Below are positions 1 to 25,320 of a stretch of DNA of 64,000 nucleotides, piece by piece; within the stretch, counting starts at the first letter, position 1, and the number at the start of each line of letters is the position of its first letter. The stretch is from Maylandia zebra (Eukaryota; Chordata; Actinopteri; Cichliformes; Cichlidae). The stretch lies in assembly GCF_041146795.1 (NCBI RefSeq), contig NC_135176.1:24735286-24799285 (forward strand), given 5' to 3'. A model generated the notes under the pieces. The model had not been told where the DNA came from and did no database searches. It saw only the letters and a list, made by a program, of their open reading frames with translations. The position numbers and the translations under genes were made by a program.

Positions 1-2931
1 GTACGGAAAATGGGAAGTATCACGCCGAAGATTGGATTACTGTACAGTCATCAGTCTGACATCCCAGTGGGCAGCCACAGATTGCATTTAACTTATGAAG
101 GGGAAACACTGGAGACTCCTCAAAGGCTGGGTCATAATTCAAAATCTGACACCTGATTGGAACAATTGTTTGCTGAACAAGATGTTGAGTCAGAACGCTT
201 TGAATTATCGCCAAGCCTGTGAGTCATTCTGCGGAGTAATAACCTCCAAAGTTGAGGTTAGTCTGAGCAGGGTGTCATATTTTCAGCCAGATTCCTCAGC
301 AGGGTTCTAACTCTTCTGTAAAACCAAAATCTGCTGTCAAACCGATGAAAACTGCTGGAGAATTTTGGAGGTAGCTAGTCTACAACACTATAGTACGGTA
401 ATCTTTTTGTCAACTTAGGGCATCGCACAGGGTCAACTCACTTTCAGTTCATGCCACTCAAATCAAACGCAGAACACTGCTGGCCTTTTAGGTTGAAGTG
501 CTTCATTTGTACATTGTGAAAGTGACGTTGGTACAACCTTGCAAGGAAAGATTGGAGAAGTTTCTTGATCCGTTACAATTGACAGTATGAATGACATTGA
601 CAGAAGCAGCAGTTTTCTGTTCTTTCTCATACGGTACATAAACACCCCTGCTGATTGCAGTGTCCACACCAGAGCTGTAGACGAGATAGAGACGTGACAG
701 CTGTGTCACAGATCGTAGCATAGCAGCCCAGTAGAAAAATCTCCCGCAAACAAAAGTGTGAGAAACGTTTAACTCGAGCAGCGTTGGAAAAATACTCGCC
801 CTGAGATTAATGACAAGATTCAGAAATTTGCTTTCTGACTTTTATTCTCAGGTTTATTAATTCAGCTTTTTTGTGAATACTGTGATTAATCTCAGAGATC
901 TCACAGTTACGTTGCTTCTCTCTGAGTGGAGAGGTTCGGATGACCTCCGACACTGCTGCACAGCCTATTTAAAACAAATAATAAGAAGGAGAGAAAGAGG
1001 CCAGCAGTTAGACATCGTTTAACCACACTAATAATCTGTTGTAGAAAGAGCCGTATCAAACATTTCTGTCCATCAGAATGAGCTGGCTTAAAAAGACGGA
1101 GATCTTAGAGGTAGAAGAGGCCGGGAAGAACAAAACTACTCTGGTATAAATGGAATGAGGAAGAATGACAGAATTTCTGGATTGCCTCAAACTGTGAGCT
1201 TCTTTGATTTTTCTACAAAACAAACTTTTACATAGATGGCCCTCCAACCTTCAGTTAGAGATTTTAAAGATAGTCGAGTGTTGAGGACCTTCCCATTTCT
1301 GAGGGATTTTCTTTTCCTCATAGCACTGCTTTAAAAATCACATTTTCTCTGATCTTTGGGAAGGGTCCACTTACGTTACAAACAATTTCCTTCTTTGTTT
1401 ACGTCTGATGAAGAGTTTAGCCCTTGTATGTTTTGTGTACTTTATTAAGCTCGGTGAGCTTAAAACCGCGGTGAACTTTATACACGCTGAGAGTGTTTTG
1501 GGGGGTTTTACTAGAAAGTGCTGTCACTGCAGTTTTGTGTGAGGCAGTGGGACTTCGTATGCTTATTTGTGTTGAGTAATTCTGGTGACATATCCTGCTT
1601 TGCTTTGTTCAAGCCTCTCTCATACATACTTGCATAAATATACAGTATGCTCTCTCTACTTCTGTGCTGTCCTTGTTTCATATTTGTAATTTTAACCTGA
1701 TTAATTTATGAATGTGAATATTTTTTCCATGTGAGTGACTTGGTGTAATTTATCCTACAACTTGTCTGACCTACTTGATTGTTTTTTGATAAGGTAAATT
1801 TGCAGATACTGTTTTTAATGGCTCTTGCGGTATCTTACATATTTGAACGTGAGTAACAAATGTAGTGTTGATGTGATGTAAACAGTCTCTGCTCCAAAAG
1901 ATGAATGAGCAACCGAACAATTCATACCAAATAAATACTACTTGTGTGACTCACCTCTTCTTTTTTTTTTTTTTTGGCAGTCAGTTATTGAGCCACACTT
2001 TGAAAAAGCCTTAATTTGAAAGACCAAGGGAACTGAAATGACTAAATTTAGCTTATTAAAAATATGTATCTAATCTAATCAGCCAATCACAGGGCAGTAA
2101 CTAAATGCCTGTATAGCCATGTAAGCATGGTCAAGCATGTTTGGTTTGGCAGCGTTTTAGACAGGATGTAACCCTAAAGGGTATTTGTGTCTGTAGCTGG
2201 AATCAAACCAACAAACTCTTGCACAATTGAAAGTGTAGGGTCAGAATTTGATGTTAACAACATGAAAGCATGGATCCATTCCGCCTTCAACAGCTCACGC
2301 TCCTCTGGTTGTAATGGTGTAGTATTTAATAGGGGCCTGGTAAGTTTGGTTAGATTTTTTTCCCTAAATACATGAAGTCATTTCAAAACTGCATTTTGTA
2401 TTTACTTGGGTTATCTTTGAGTAAAACTTATTGGAATCATTTGATCTGCTGTTATACGTCTTGTCTTTACGGTTACTACTCTTCTTTTACTTTACTATTC
2501 ATGGTTCATATTGAAATTTAACCAATCTTCTGGCAAATATTTGCTACGTTGAACATTTTGCATTTAGATTCACCCCAGTAGTGACAAAAAGCTGCCATTG
2601 GAGGATTTTTTTTTAATATATTTTCTTTTCAAATCCAGTGCGATCTCTCATGTAAGTCTCAGCTTTAAAATGTGGAAGATAACAAGAAAGATAAATAGGT
2701 TTTTAATTTATAACTCTGTGGTGGAACCAATAAACCACTGATCCTCCAATTAATACATCTTATATTTAAGAATGAGAGCATTTTAAAATGTTTCAGTTCC
2801 ACGAAAGATAAAGAGATGAATAAGGTGAAATAAATGAAAATGAAATCATCTTCATAAAGTTCGGGAACCGCTCACAAATGAAAAGCCCTGCGACACAGCC
2901 TGTGATAAGGCTGGGGTATTCTGACCTCCCA
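1..2931. other. Intergenic DNA upstream of DDX46
   Basis: No gene is recognised here. The open frames are all under 75 codons, lie on both strands and resemble no family I know. The stretch is AT-rich with short poly(T) runs, for example near 1960-1977. The only item I can connect to something else is a dispersed-repeat fragment near 2185-2335, listed separately. A distal exon or UTR of an upstream neighbour cannot be excluded. Confidence 0.5.
2165..2335 (-). repeat. Dispersed repeat fragment, class unknown
   Basis: The run around GCATGGATCCATTCCGCCTT, together with the nearby phrase AGGGTCAGAATTTGATG, recurs in diverged form at 7600-7690. It also occurs in reverse orientation near 42400-42475 and 63300-63375, where TTGATRAAAGGCAGG and TTTCATGTTGTTGTATCT are the matching parts. 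Four copies in one window mark it as interspersed. I cannot assign it to a named family from sequence alone. Confidence 0.5.
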
Positions 2932-2945
2932 CCACTTGGTGGCGC
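2932..2945 (+). promoter_or_regulatory. CTCF-like motif upstream of DDX46
   Basis: CCACTTGGTGGCGC matches the CTCF core CCASYAGRKGGCRS at 13 of 14 positions. It lies about 155 bp before the DDX46 start codon, in the likely promoter or 5' UTR. The match is by eye, and a motif this short can arise by chance. Confidence 0.35.
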
Positions 2946-3100
2946 AGCAACCTTTTACCCGTGGAGTTCAGGAGTTGTAGAGTCGCACTTTTTTTACGTG
3001 CGGGTTCAAACACACAAACATCCACTCGACGCGCAAGACTCGTTTATTTTTTGAGAACTAATTTCACTTTTTTTGCGAGACTTATCTGCGTGGGTTCGAG

Positions 3101-15729
<12,629 letters not shown>

Positions 15730-16103
15730 AGGATGAACCGAGGCACACCGGAGGAGCTTCCATTCCTCATCTCCACAGTTTCATCCAAGTTGTTGAAGAA
15801 TATTTTAGTCAAGATTTTTTGTAATGTGTCCAACTTTAGTTGCATTTTGTTTGTTTGCATTTTTGACCCCCCCCCCCCCCCCCCCCCCCACGCACGCACA
15901 CACGCACACACACACATATGTGTCCAATGATTTTTATACCATCAAACCAGCACAATGCTGCAGTGAACTATCCACAATATGTCTTTAAGTATAAGACCTG
16001 GTTTCATTAATAAGATGTTTTTAGTCACATTTATGTAGGAACACCACACCAACCATCATCTTTATGAAAGATCCCAAGAAAACAATGTTGCTAAGAAAAT
16101 AAA
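15730..16103 (+). other. DDX46 3' UTR with poly(A) signal
   Basis: Sequence after the TAG stop. It contains a C homopolymer of more than 20 bases running into a CA-rich microsatellite (about 15868-15917). An AATAAA hexamer at 16098-16103 is the likely polyadenylation signal, giving a UTR of about 390 nt. The window has no other good signal between the stop and the next promoter. Confidence 0.65.
15868..15917 (+). repeat. Poly(C)-(CA) microsatellite
   Basis: A run of more than 20 C residues is followed by CACGCACGCACACACGCACACACACACA. It lies in the DDX46 3' UTR. Such a tract is prone to length change and to sequencing or assembly error, so its exact length is unreliable. Confidence 0.9.
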
Positions 16104-16394
16104 CTTGTTTCCAGTCTGTTAAGGTGCTTCGTATTTGTTCAGACTGCTAATGTTAATTATTTAATAGCAGTTCTTTGTATATTATTCATCAGTGGTGGGA
16201 AGTGATGCTTGGTGAGCATTAAAACTGCTTCATGGCTCGGTTTCAGGATAATAATCTGAAAAATAAAGTCGTTTTTTGAGCCTTTACTCTCGCTTGTTTG
16301 GTGAAAATTAGAATTTTCAGGACTTGAGAGACAAAAAAAGCGTTTTCCGTCGTGAAAGCAGTTCAGGAGGAGGGGAAGGAGAATAACCTCTTCA

Positions 16395-16705
16395 CATCCC
16401 CAGTTTGCTGTTGTGCGCATGCTCAGACTGCGCTGCTGTCTTATTAATTTTTAATGGAAAATGGCTGCGTTTCTTATCCAAACCGCTGGAGCTGGGAGAT
16501 GAAAAAAGGAGCCGTCTAGCTGACCACATCTCACCTCTCATCGTCGCTCGCGTCGAAACTACCCGATGCGGTGATCGTGTGTTAGCGAACCGATGTCCTG
16601 TGGCGAGAAAATATTCTGGAAAATGGATCGACTCGCGCTTTGAGGGGGATGAAAGATCATTTTGCTCCTTAACCCTTTCTGCTCCGAGATCTGCGAACAA
16701 TCGAG
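16395..16705 (+). promoter_or_regulatory. CpG-rich promoter and probable non-coding exon 1 of C5orf24
   Basis: CpG content rises sharply between about 16400 and 16900. An NRF1-like palindrome TGCGCATGC lies at 16414-16422, followed by a YY1-like AAAATGGCTGC near 16458. A plausible splice donor CGAG|GTACAG ends an exon at 16705. The coding exon downstream opens right after an acceptor (AACAG at 18769-18773) three bases before its ATG, so a non-coding first exon is required. The overlapping 137- and 129-codon frames on opposite strands are probably by-products of the CpG island. Confidence 0.5.
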
Positions 16706-18773
16706 GTACAGTAACGTTAGCGCTAACGCGGGTCTCCGGAGGGGCATTTAGATTCGTTATGCGGCTCAAATGCGAGCACATAAATCAGCTCTGTCCGCGG
16801 TCAGCTGCCATGTTGTAAACAGAGTAAACCAGTCTCTGTGTCTCTTAAAAAAAAAGCCCGTTATTCGGGCCAGGAACGAGGCTACGTTCAGCCCTCGGTG
16901 CTGCTCGTTAACGGAGAGCTGGAGGTTTTGTCTGAATGCAAAGATGCGGAATCCATGTGCATTTTGTTTTTTGTGAATGAATATTACTACTGACAGTGTA
17001 GCGTGTGTGATGGTGAAAGTCCACACCTCCCTGCGTCCCGTTTCCTCTGCAGAAAAGGCGACAGCAGCTGTGTGCACTCTTTACTTCACTCCATTTACAC
17101 TCTTCATTACTGTAATTAAAGTGTGCAAAGCAGCCAAATGCATTCAGTCTAACGCGGTTTTATGACCGGCGAGAGGAGAGGTCTTGCTCTAAGGCACTTC
17201 AGCACCACTTTGGTGAGGTCTATCCTTATTCTTAAGGTCGAAGCTGTTTATGGGACGTATGTAATCATATGCTGTTTGTTAAATTATGAAACAGCTTTTC
17301 ATGGTCGAGTTAACACGAGAAAGTCTGCGTGTAAACAAGCGAACTAGATGTGAACTTGAGTTTCTAAACAAAGCATTTTTCATCGAGATCTATAGTTTTT
17401 GTATTTTTTTTTTTGTTATTTCAATATTTCTAATAAGTTACTTTTAATTCTGTTTAGTTTCAGGGGATTTTCTTGTTTATTTTAATAGTTTCAGCACTTG
17501 TTTTTTTGTTGTTATATGAAGGGTATTTGCCTGGTTATATAGGTAGTAGTAGTAGTAGTAATAATAACAATAATGTTTTTTAACTTTTAGGGGTTGTTGT
17601 TGTTACATGAAGGGTGTGAATCCAAATTTCTAATTTGGTTTTAATTCTGTTTAGTTTCAGAGTGGATTTGCTTGTTTTTCTTGTTTACTTTTAGTTTAGT
17701 TTTGTATGTTTCCGTGCTAATTATTATTGAAGGCAGATTAGGAAGTTCAAAGCTGGTATTATAAAACAAGGACAACACTGTGTGAAGGCAGTTGACTCAC
17801 AGTCATTATAATAAAAACAAACAAACAAACAACCCAACAGATTAACCAATGCCTCCTCAGGCTGAAAATAAATAAAATAGCCCTTTATTGTCACTGTACA
17901 TGTAGAACTAAGTTATAAGTCCTCCATGCCAACTGTGCAGGAACAAAATATAAAGAGTAAGACAGCAGGAATAAATAAGAAACAAGAGAAATTGGAGAAC
18001 AAAGTGCTTAGAAGTAGTGCAAGTTAACTAAGACTAAGCATATTTACTCAATATTGTGGATTACTTTTGTAAGTCCATTATTGTTTCTGTTAGTTTGCCT
18101 TTCTTTTTGAGTCTACGTTTTATTTGAGGTCTGATTGTTGGGTCTTTATCTTATAGTACAAACACCATGAGACAACAGTTATTGTGTAGTTTGTTTGCTG
18201 TAATAACCTCGACTTCAGCACACAGCCACATTACAGTATGCTGCTGCTCCTTCTCTGCAGAGCAAAACAATCCTCAAGTCCTTTCTTCTGTTAAAATGGT
18301 TCAGATATAGCATCGTCTCCCACCTTCATGCACTTTGAAGTTTCCCCTTTCAGTGTGCAATGTGGTCATTGTTGCCCCTTGGTCATAGTAGATGCTTTCA
18401 GCCTTCTACTGTCAGCGTGGCAGTAATGAGCCCTTAATATTTAGCGCTGACACTAAATTTGAACTTTGACCAGCAGCACAAAAGTGAAGCTCACTTCAGA
18501 AATAAGCAGCACCCTTTCTTGACCTTTCTTATGAGAATAATCTGTTGGGATGGGATTAGACCCATCGTGTGTAGATCTGGATTAGACCAGATGATGCTTT
18601 CAGAATATTTCACTGAAGTCTTAGTGTTCCCATGTTTCTTGTCTTCATGCAAATATGGGTATGATCAGTTTCAACTGCAGAGTTGTTTTTTAACTTTAAC
18701 CTGACATGGCACTATCCAGAAAACATTAGTCCTGATGTTTGAGTGATGATGCATTATTTCCAACCCCCAACAG
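16706..18773 (+). other. C5orf24 first intron
   Basis: A 2.07 kb region between the probable exon-1 donor and the coding-exon acceptor. It contains a GTA/ATA trinucleotide run near 17543-17570. Near 17865-18030 is a reversed LINE tail with the phrase CTTTATTGTCACTGTACATG, typical of Rex1/CR1-like 3' ends. Nothing else was recognised. Confidence 0.45.
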
Positions 18774-18776
18774 AAG

Positions 18777-19400
18777 ATGATGCGCCAGGTGACAACCAGT
18801 GACTTCTGCATGAACAGCAGGCCGTCGTGCCTAGCAGAGGACAGCCACCACCCCACTGCTCACTTTGACCTGTGCACCTCACAGGCCAGCAAGTTCTACC
18901 CTCCTCCCCCTCCATCATCCCTCCAGATGACACTGGCTCCCATGGCCTTACCCACCCAGAGCCACAAGCCCATGGTGTGCCAGAGACAGGAAGTTCTTGG
19001 GGGTGACCCCCGCTCGTCTGGAAAGCTAGCAGGGTTAAAAAACACCAATCAAGCAACAGATGATGCCAAGAAGAAGAACAAGTCTGTCGGGAAGACGGGC
19101 AGACGTGGGAGGCCTTTGGGAACCACCAAGCTAGCTGGTTATAGAACCAGCACAGGGCGACCACTCGGCACCACCAGAGCTGCCGGGTTCAAGACGAGTC
19201 CTGGAAGGCCGCTCGGTACGACCAGAGCGGCGGGGTATAAGGTCAGCCCCGGGAGGCCTCCTGGCAGCATCAAGGGCCTCTCTCGCCTCAACAAACTGGT
19301 TCACAGTAGCACTTGCAGCGGAGCAGCTTTCCCCTATCCACTACCACACAAAGAAATCCTCTGTGAACCTTCCTGCAAAGAGAAGCCCGCTAATGAGTAA
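18777..19400 (+). CDS. C5orf24 homologue (UPF0461 family), 207 residues
   Basis: A single coding exon. The protein matches human C5orf24 in several places: the phrase HKPMVCQRQ at residues 63-71, the GRP repeats, the block AAGYKVSPGRPPGSIK, and the end AFPYP...KPANE. Residues 111-166 form four units that begin GRP at 111, 127, 143 and 159, an exact 16-residue period (GRPLGTTRAAGYKVSP type). The GRP cores with basic flanks resemble AT-hooks, so chromatin or DNA binding is an inference; the family has no established function that I know of. A proline run (PPPPP) lies at residues 42-46. The acceptor ends three bases before the ATG. Location next to DDX46 matches human synteny. Confidence 0.95.
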   Translation: MMRQVTTSDFCMNSRPSCLAEDSHHPTAHFDLCTSQASKFYPPPPPSSLQMTLAPMALPTQSHKPMVCQRQEVLGGDPRSSGKLAGLKNTNQATDDAKKKNKSVGKTGRRGRPLGTTKLAGYRTSTGRPLGTTRAAGFKTSPGRPLGTTRAAGYKVSPGRPPGSIKGLSRLNKLVHSSTCSGAAFPYPLPHKEILCEPSCKEKPANE

Positions 19401-21322
19401 AGCCTGTACCCCGTTTCTACTTCACCCTTCGTCTCTGGAATAACAGACAGACACGCACAGGTTTCCTGCCACATATTGAGGGTGATTGCAAACTTTCCTA
19501 GTCTGCTGTGTGGCAGAGAGAGGGGAGGATTTTTCTATTATTCGTGTTTGTGTCTTTTGTGTGCCTGCCACCTGATAAAATTACTGTTTTTCAGTGCTAG
19601 AGATCTATAGTGTGCGAAAGGTTTCACTACACAGTGTACACATTGCTGTATCTGTTTTCTGGGGAGAAAAAAATACCAGATATTCATTGAACAAGAGGCT
19701 TTTATCCAGCAGCTACTGTGGTAGTTAAGTCTTAGAGTGTTACATGTAGCAATTTAACGCCAACAAATGTTGGAAACTTGGACTGTCCTGTCAGATTTTC
19801 TCTTCACGATTATTGCCGATAACGACAATATTATTGCAATTTTGCAAGTTCATCTACACCGTTGTCTATTGCATAATTTCTTTTGAGGCAATTTAATTAA
19901 ATCTCCAAATAAATGGAGTTCGCAAGAGAGTGTGTAACCATAGCCATGCAAAAGCATAGAATAAGAACAGCTACACAATAATGTATGATGTGATGTTGAT
20001 CATTTATTTTTAAATTATCGAGGAAACCTCTAATGGAAACAATTCAAAATCTTGTTTGATGTAAACAAGGACATTATTGCTGAACTACAGTTTGTAATTT
20101 AAATGAGCTGCCGTCATGAAAAACAGGCAGGTTGATAGGAAGTAAAGAAATATAGTTATAGAGGAAAGGTTGGTAGTCTAGTGGTTTGCTCAGTGGCACT
20201 TCAAAAGTAGAAATCTAAATATTTATCCAGCATCCAAGAACTAAAATCTGACCGATCCAGTTCCACTCAGCTCCTCATGTAACACAAAAAAGGAATTCCT
20301 CCTAAAAACAGATTTTATTCTCTAAATGTCACATTGCAAAATATCTACATATTATTTGCATGCAAAACCACTGACTCAACATGCAGATCATTGTTATTCA
20401 GCTAAGGTTTTGTTTGTATTTTTTTAAACTAAAAGTATAAAACTTTAAAAAAAAATGTACACACCTTCACAGCAACACTCTTCGTCTCTGATGACTTGCT
20501 ACAAATTGGCTAATGTGGACTGTGGTTGCCTTTTTTGTTACATATTCGGCACAGAGAAGCTGTAGACATTTGGATGGATGGTGTTTTTGTATTTGATCAC
20601 TCTTCACAGCCACTAGCTAGTCCCAGCAACCTGCTGGCTTATTTGTGGTGGGACTTGTTTCTCCACTCTCTGCTTTTGTCTGCTATTCTTTTGCAAATTT
20701 CAGCACAAATACCAAAATAATCATTTTTTAAAATGCGCTCTTTTTCTACACAGCTTACTTTTACAAGAACGACAAACTTAATGTCTTAAAAAAGCAACAT
20801 GCCCATTTAAAAATATGACCTTCCTCACTGTTCCTGCTCTGGAACAACTTTTAGACATGTTTTGTTTCGTTTTTAGGAGGCACTTGTGTTTGAAACGCAG
20901 CTTAAATGTCCTTATATTGATCTAAAAGCTTCATTTTTAGCTTTGCATTTATCACTCCTACGGCAAAATGTAAACCCGTGTGACTGTTTTTAGTGTGTAG
21001 ATGTCAGTATAAAGTAAGAGAAAGGGTACACTGCTTTATTCTAAAAGGCTCACATTGTAGAGGAAAATCTGTTACCTATTATTGTGTTCTTGTTTTGTGT
21101 CAAACCACAGGGTCCATTTGTTGGTGTAAAATAATGAAATCTTGCGTCAGTGTTACATTTGTCCCAAGATAGTGAACAGATTCACAGATATTCAGAATCT
21201 CATCTGCTATGAATGTGTTGCTGAATGTAATTCGAATGATATGACTTTTAAAAGTTAAACACTTTTACCCAGCTAAAGACTCAAAAGTCTTATTGGCATC
21301 CTTGCTCACAGATCAGAAAATA

Positions 21323-22060
21323 CACTGCCTGTCAAAAAAAATCTAATAATATCTTGCACTGCCTTTTTAGCTTTGATGACAGCTCGCATTCACCATGGCA
21401 TTGTTTCGATAAGCTTATGCAGCGTCACCACGTTTTTGTACATACACAGTTGCATGCTCCTGCAGGGTTATGAAAGCCTGAAATATGAAATAATTGCTAG
21501 AAAGTTCTTTGAATTTTTTGAAAATGGAGAGTTTATTGAACTATCTAGCAAATTTGTTTGAAAAATGAATTACATTTTAATTTCTATATATGACTTTTAA
21601 TTTATATTGTGTTTGCTACATCTGGCTTCAAAGAAAATACTTAAAAATTAATTTTTTTAGGTTTGTTATTGGGAAAAAAAATCACACTGATGATATAACT
21701 CACAAAAAACTGAATGTATGTAATATGAAACAATAGGCGTTAAAGGGTTAAATCTGGCAATTTTTCCACTGCTGAGTCCAATCTTTATACTTCCTACCAA
21801 ATTGAACCCTTTTCTACCCTTTCATTGACGAGTGGTTTTGTTTAGTCCTGTTCTTTTTACTCTGTGCTTACTGCCTTATTGTAATGAGAACTTGGAAAGC
21901 CCCTACCCGGTTTTAGTAGTTTATCAGTCTCTTTAGTTGTTTTCTTTGCCTGAAAGAGGCCAATAATTTGACCCTTCCAACATACTTGGATGAAAAATGA
22001 TGGATGAAAATTTTTCTTTTTTTTTTGCTTTGTAAAATTTGTTTTTTTGGCCAGGCAGTG
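21323..22060. mobile_element. Non-autonomous Tc1/mariner-like element
   Basis: The left end reads CACTGCCTGTCAAAAAAA and the right end TTTTTTTGGCCAGGCAGTG, an imperfect terminal inverted repeat. TA dinucleotides flank both sides (21321-21322 and 22061-22062), the target duplication of the IS630-Tc1-mariner group. The 738 bp between hold no transposase frame, so it depends on another copy for movement. It lies in the presumed C5orf24 3' UTR. Confidence 0.75.
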
Positions 22061-23924
22061 TATGGACAAAATGCTGAAAGTAAACAAATCAGACCATCTA
22101 ATAAGGCTTTCTCCCACCACAGGCCTCTAGGTTTTAGTGGGAAATCTGCAGAGAGAGGGCGCTGTTCCTCCAGAGGAAAGACGAGCTGATAGCAACATTT
22201 GGTGATCACACCATCACTGCTGTGAGTCTCACAGCATCATCACTTAAAATCATCACTTAAAATGTAACTTTCCTAAAGGAAAAGTTTAAGCAGCTCATTA
22301 TTTTTTAAGTGATGACAAAGTCCAATCATGCTTATTATTTAAGGTTAGTATTTATTGTGCATTTTTAGGTATATTACCATTACCCTGTAACGCACTTGAA
22401 GCCGACCGTAGGTGAAAGCGATGTTTTCTGAAATGCCAGTTTAGTGTAAATGTAAGATGCACAAAGCTTTATTGGTTTAATATTTGTGACTTTACAACAT
22501 GTGTAATACACATATAGTTAATGAGAATTTTGATACAAAATGACCGATTGGCTATGTAACTACTTGCCACTATAATTTTTTTACTTAATCATTCAGCAAA
22601 TAATAATTTTTGGTCTTTAAAACGTTCCCTACTGAACATTCGCTTTTTAATTGTATTATTCATTTATGGGTGGCTTTAAATCCAGAGAGTGGAGAAAGTG
22701 AAACAGTGTCACTAAGTCGCTCTGCTATAACATTTATAATAGTTACATTTGGTGCAATAATCTATTGTATGTATTGTACTGTGGAAACTTTGATACTATC
22801 ACTTTTTATCATTGTATTTTTAAACTTGTGTATAAGGCCTTTTATCATTGGTTTGTTGACGTGCGTAGTGTTATCAGAGGTAATTCATACAAACATCCTC
22901 TTCACCCTCCTTTTACCAAAGAATATGATCTCATCTGACTTGATCTAAAAATACTCGAACAACCTCACAAAACAGCCGGCGCATGAAAATGGAAATGGAA
23001 GTTAAAAAACAAACAAACCACTAACCCATAAAATATGATTGTTTGGCTTCATCGTTACATTGTTACATCTGGGAGAGTATGTGTTTAATGAGCACACTGT
23101 AAAGTAGTACACGTTGATAATACAAACTTTACTTTTCATTGTTTTCTATTTATATGCTTCAAAATTAGACTTCTTTTTATCCATAATTCTTATATAGTCA
23201 TGTTTGATATTTACCTGATATTTTCCATTGAGATTATGGTGGATATGGTGCCTGTTTTTCTCATGATCTGACCTTTTTTTTTCACACAGTATTTGTGGCT
23301 AAAGTGTTTATTAAATTGTTATTATTTGTTTCTAACCCTGATAGGATCAACATAACTGGGGAGCTTTTCCCACAGCAGACATTTTGATATATGACACAGC
23401 AGGAAAAGCATAAATAAGAGCATACACAATGGCTATTGTGAAGTTTGCTCGCAGTGACTTAAAGGGAGATTTGAAGACATGTTAAGGTTGCTTATAACAT
23501 GTGTAAGTCACCTTTTAGTAAAAGCTGTGACATATGGCTTTTTGTTACTGCTCTTCAATCTTCTGGGTAGCTTCTGTTCTTATAACATCTGCAACTTACT
23601 GAAAAAGTGAACACACACACACACACAATTAGCTTTGTTCACTTTTAGCAGCTCCAATAGACTTTTACATCTTGCTAGTTTGCTATTAGCGGCTAAAAGC
23701 TAGATATTTGCACAAAGACAGTGGAGTTTTGGAAACTTTGCGTTTTTTAAAATCTGTTAATAACAACAGTATTTAACGCCAAACACCCAGATTATGTGTA
23801 AAAAACCCTCATCAGGCATATTCAATTTTTTATTGAAAGAGCTTAGCTAGCTCTCATATGCGTTTTTTTTTTTTAGCAAGTAAGGGGGAAACTGTTATCT
23901 GGATTGAATTCCAATAATTAGTCG

Positions 23925-24170
23925 CAGGGCCAACACACAGAGACAGACAACCATTCGCACTCACATTCACTCGCACATTCACACCTATGGGCAATTTGGA
24001 TTAACCAATTAACCTATCCCCAAGTGCATGTCTTTGGACAGTGGGAGGAAGCCGGAGTACCCGGAGAGAACCCACGCAAACACGGGCAGAACATGCAAAC
24101 TCCACACAGAAAGACCCCGGCCTGATGGTGGAATTGAACTCAGGATGTTAAAGCTAGAGGAGCTTTGGAG
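23925..24170 (+). repeat. Widespread fish interspersed repeat fragment
   Basis: The phrases CAATTTGGATTAACCAATTAACC, TGTCTTTGGACAGTGGGAGG, CCGGAGTACCCGGAGA and ACATGCAAACTCCACACAGA are familiar from repeats spread through many fish genomes. I cannot place the family securely. It appears once in this window. Confidence 0.6.
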
Positions 24171-25320
24171 CGCGGCAGAGTCAGCAGAGCGTTGCTGACT
24201 GTTAAACACTATGCCTCCTCTGCTCTTATTACTTCATGACTGAGTTGCTGTGGTTCCTAAACACTTCCACTTTGCAATAAAACCACTTACAGCTGATTGT
24301 TGAATATATCTAGCATGAAAACTGACTTGTTGCAGAGGTACCGCAGCACTACGCTTGAATGTGAGCTCTTCAGAATGACTCATTCTTTCACAAAAGGCAG
24401 ACTGTGTGGGTAGGTGCTTGATTTTACACACCTGTGGCAATGAGACTGAAAGACTGAAAGTTGTGGCTCAATACGTTTGTCCATATAGTGTGTATAGTGT
24501 ATGCAACTAAGGAAAACCCCCAAAACATGTTTCAGCTCTTAAAAAAAAGACAGGAAGCTTTTTGTGTTACAGGCGTTAAAAGAACAGAAGGTAATTATAA
24601 CAACCGTTATCTTAATTATCTCAAGCTTTGATATTTTTAAGTATAGATATATGCTGAGGCTGAGGTAGTTATGATTGACTCTCAAGTATTTGACCTTTCA
24701 AAGTCAGAATTTAGGTAAGACACTTTCTGCACCTTTACAGATTTTCTCTGAATGGTAAGAATTTAAGGGAATGAAATGATAAATGTCCAATGATCCCAGA
24801 GCGCCCTGACTTTGTTTGTGCGTCTGTTTTACTGTAGCTTTTATTTCTTTTGTAGAATTGATGTACAAAAGAAAAAAGGACAAGGTGTTATGTTAATAAT
24901 TTCTGATGTGTAATTTTTTTTTACTTCTAAGGAGGACATCAAATAAGGGATAAGGAATTGATGGTGCATTTGTTGACATTCCTGGCATTTTAAACTTTAA
25001 TATTCCAAATGAACTCAATGCTGACGCAGTGCACAGTTATGTATAGTTAATTGCTGACTTCATTACCCTATAATGAGTGTTTTTGTTTCTTTCACCCTCT
25101 TCGGCATTCAGTCAACACACGGTCTTTCGTCTGTAGATAATGATTTTTAAAAATTACCTCACATTTTGAGTGTTTTTGAGACAATGATCAGAAGTCCAGT
25201 TATTCCTGAAGTGTGATTGGAGAAGCGTGTAAAGCTTTGTATAATTCCCATTTTATTCCTGCATGATTGTTGTGGAATGTTTAAACAAGTTGTGTAATAA
25301 ATCTGAAAGTAACACTGTCT

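Larger units (their letters stand above)
19401..25320 (+). other. Probable long 3' UTR of C5orf24 and flanking DNA
   Basis: About 5.9 kb of AT-rich DNA with no coding frame of interest lies between the C5orf24 stop and an AATAAA at 25296-25301. The mammalian gene also has a multi-kilobase 3' UTR, so one long UTR is plausible, with earlier AATAAA hexamers (for example near 19908) as possible alternative ends. It contains the Tc1-mariner-like element at 21323-22060 and the dispersed repeat at 23925-24170. How much is really transcribed cannot be seen. Confidence 0.4.

Noticed and set aside
16392-16818. Overlapping 137- and 129-codon frames on opposite strands
   Set aside because: They lie in the CpG-rich promoter of C5orf24, where few stop codons are expected by base composition. 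No family resemblance.
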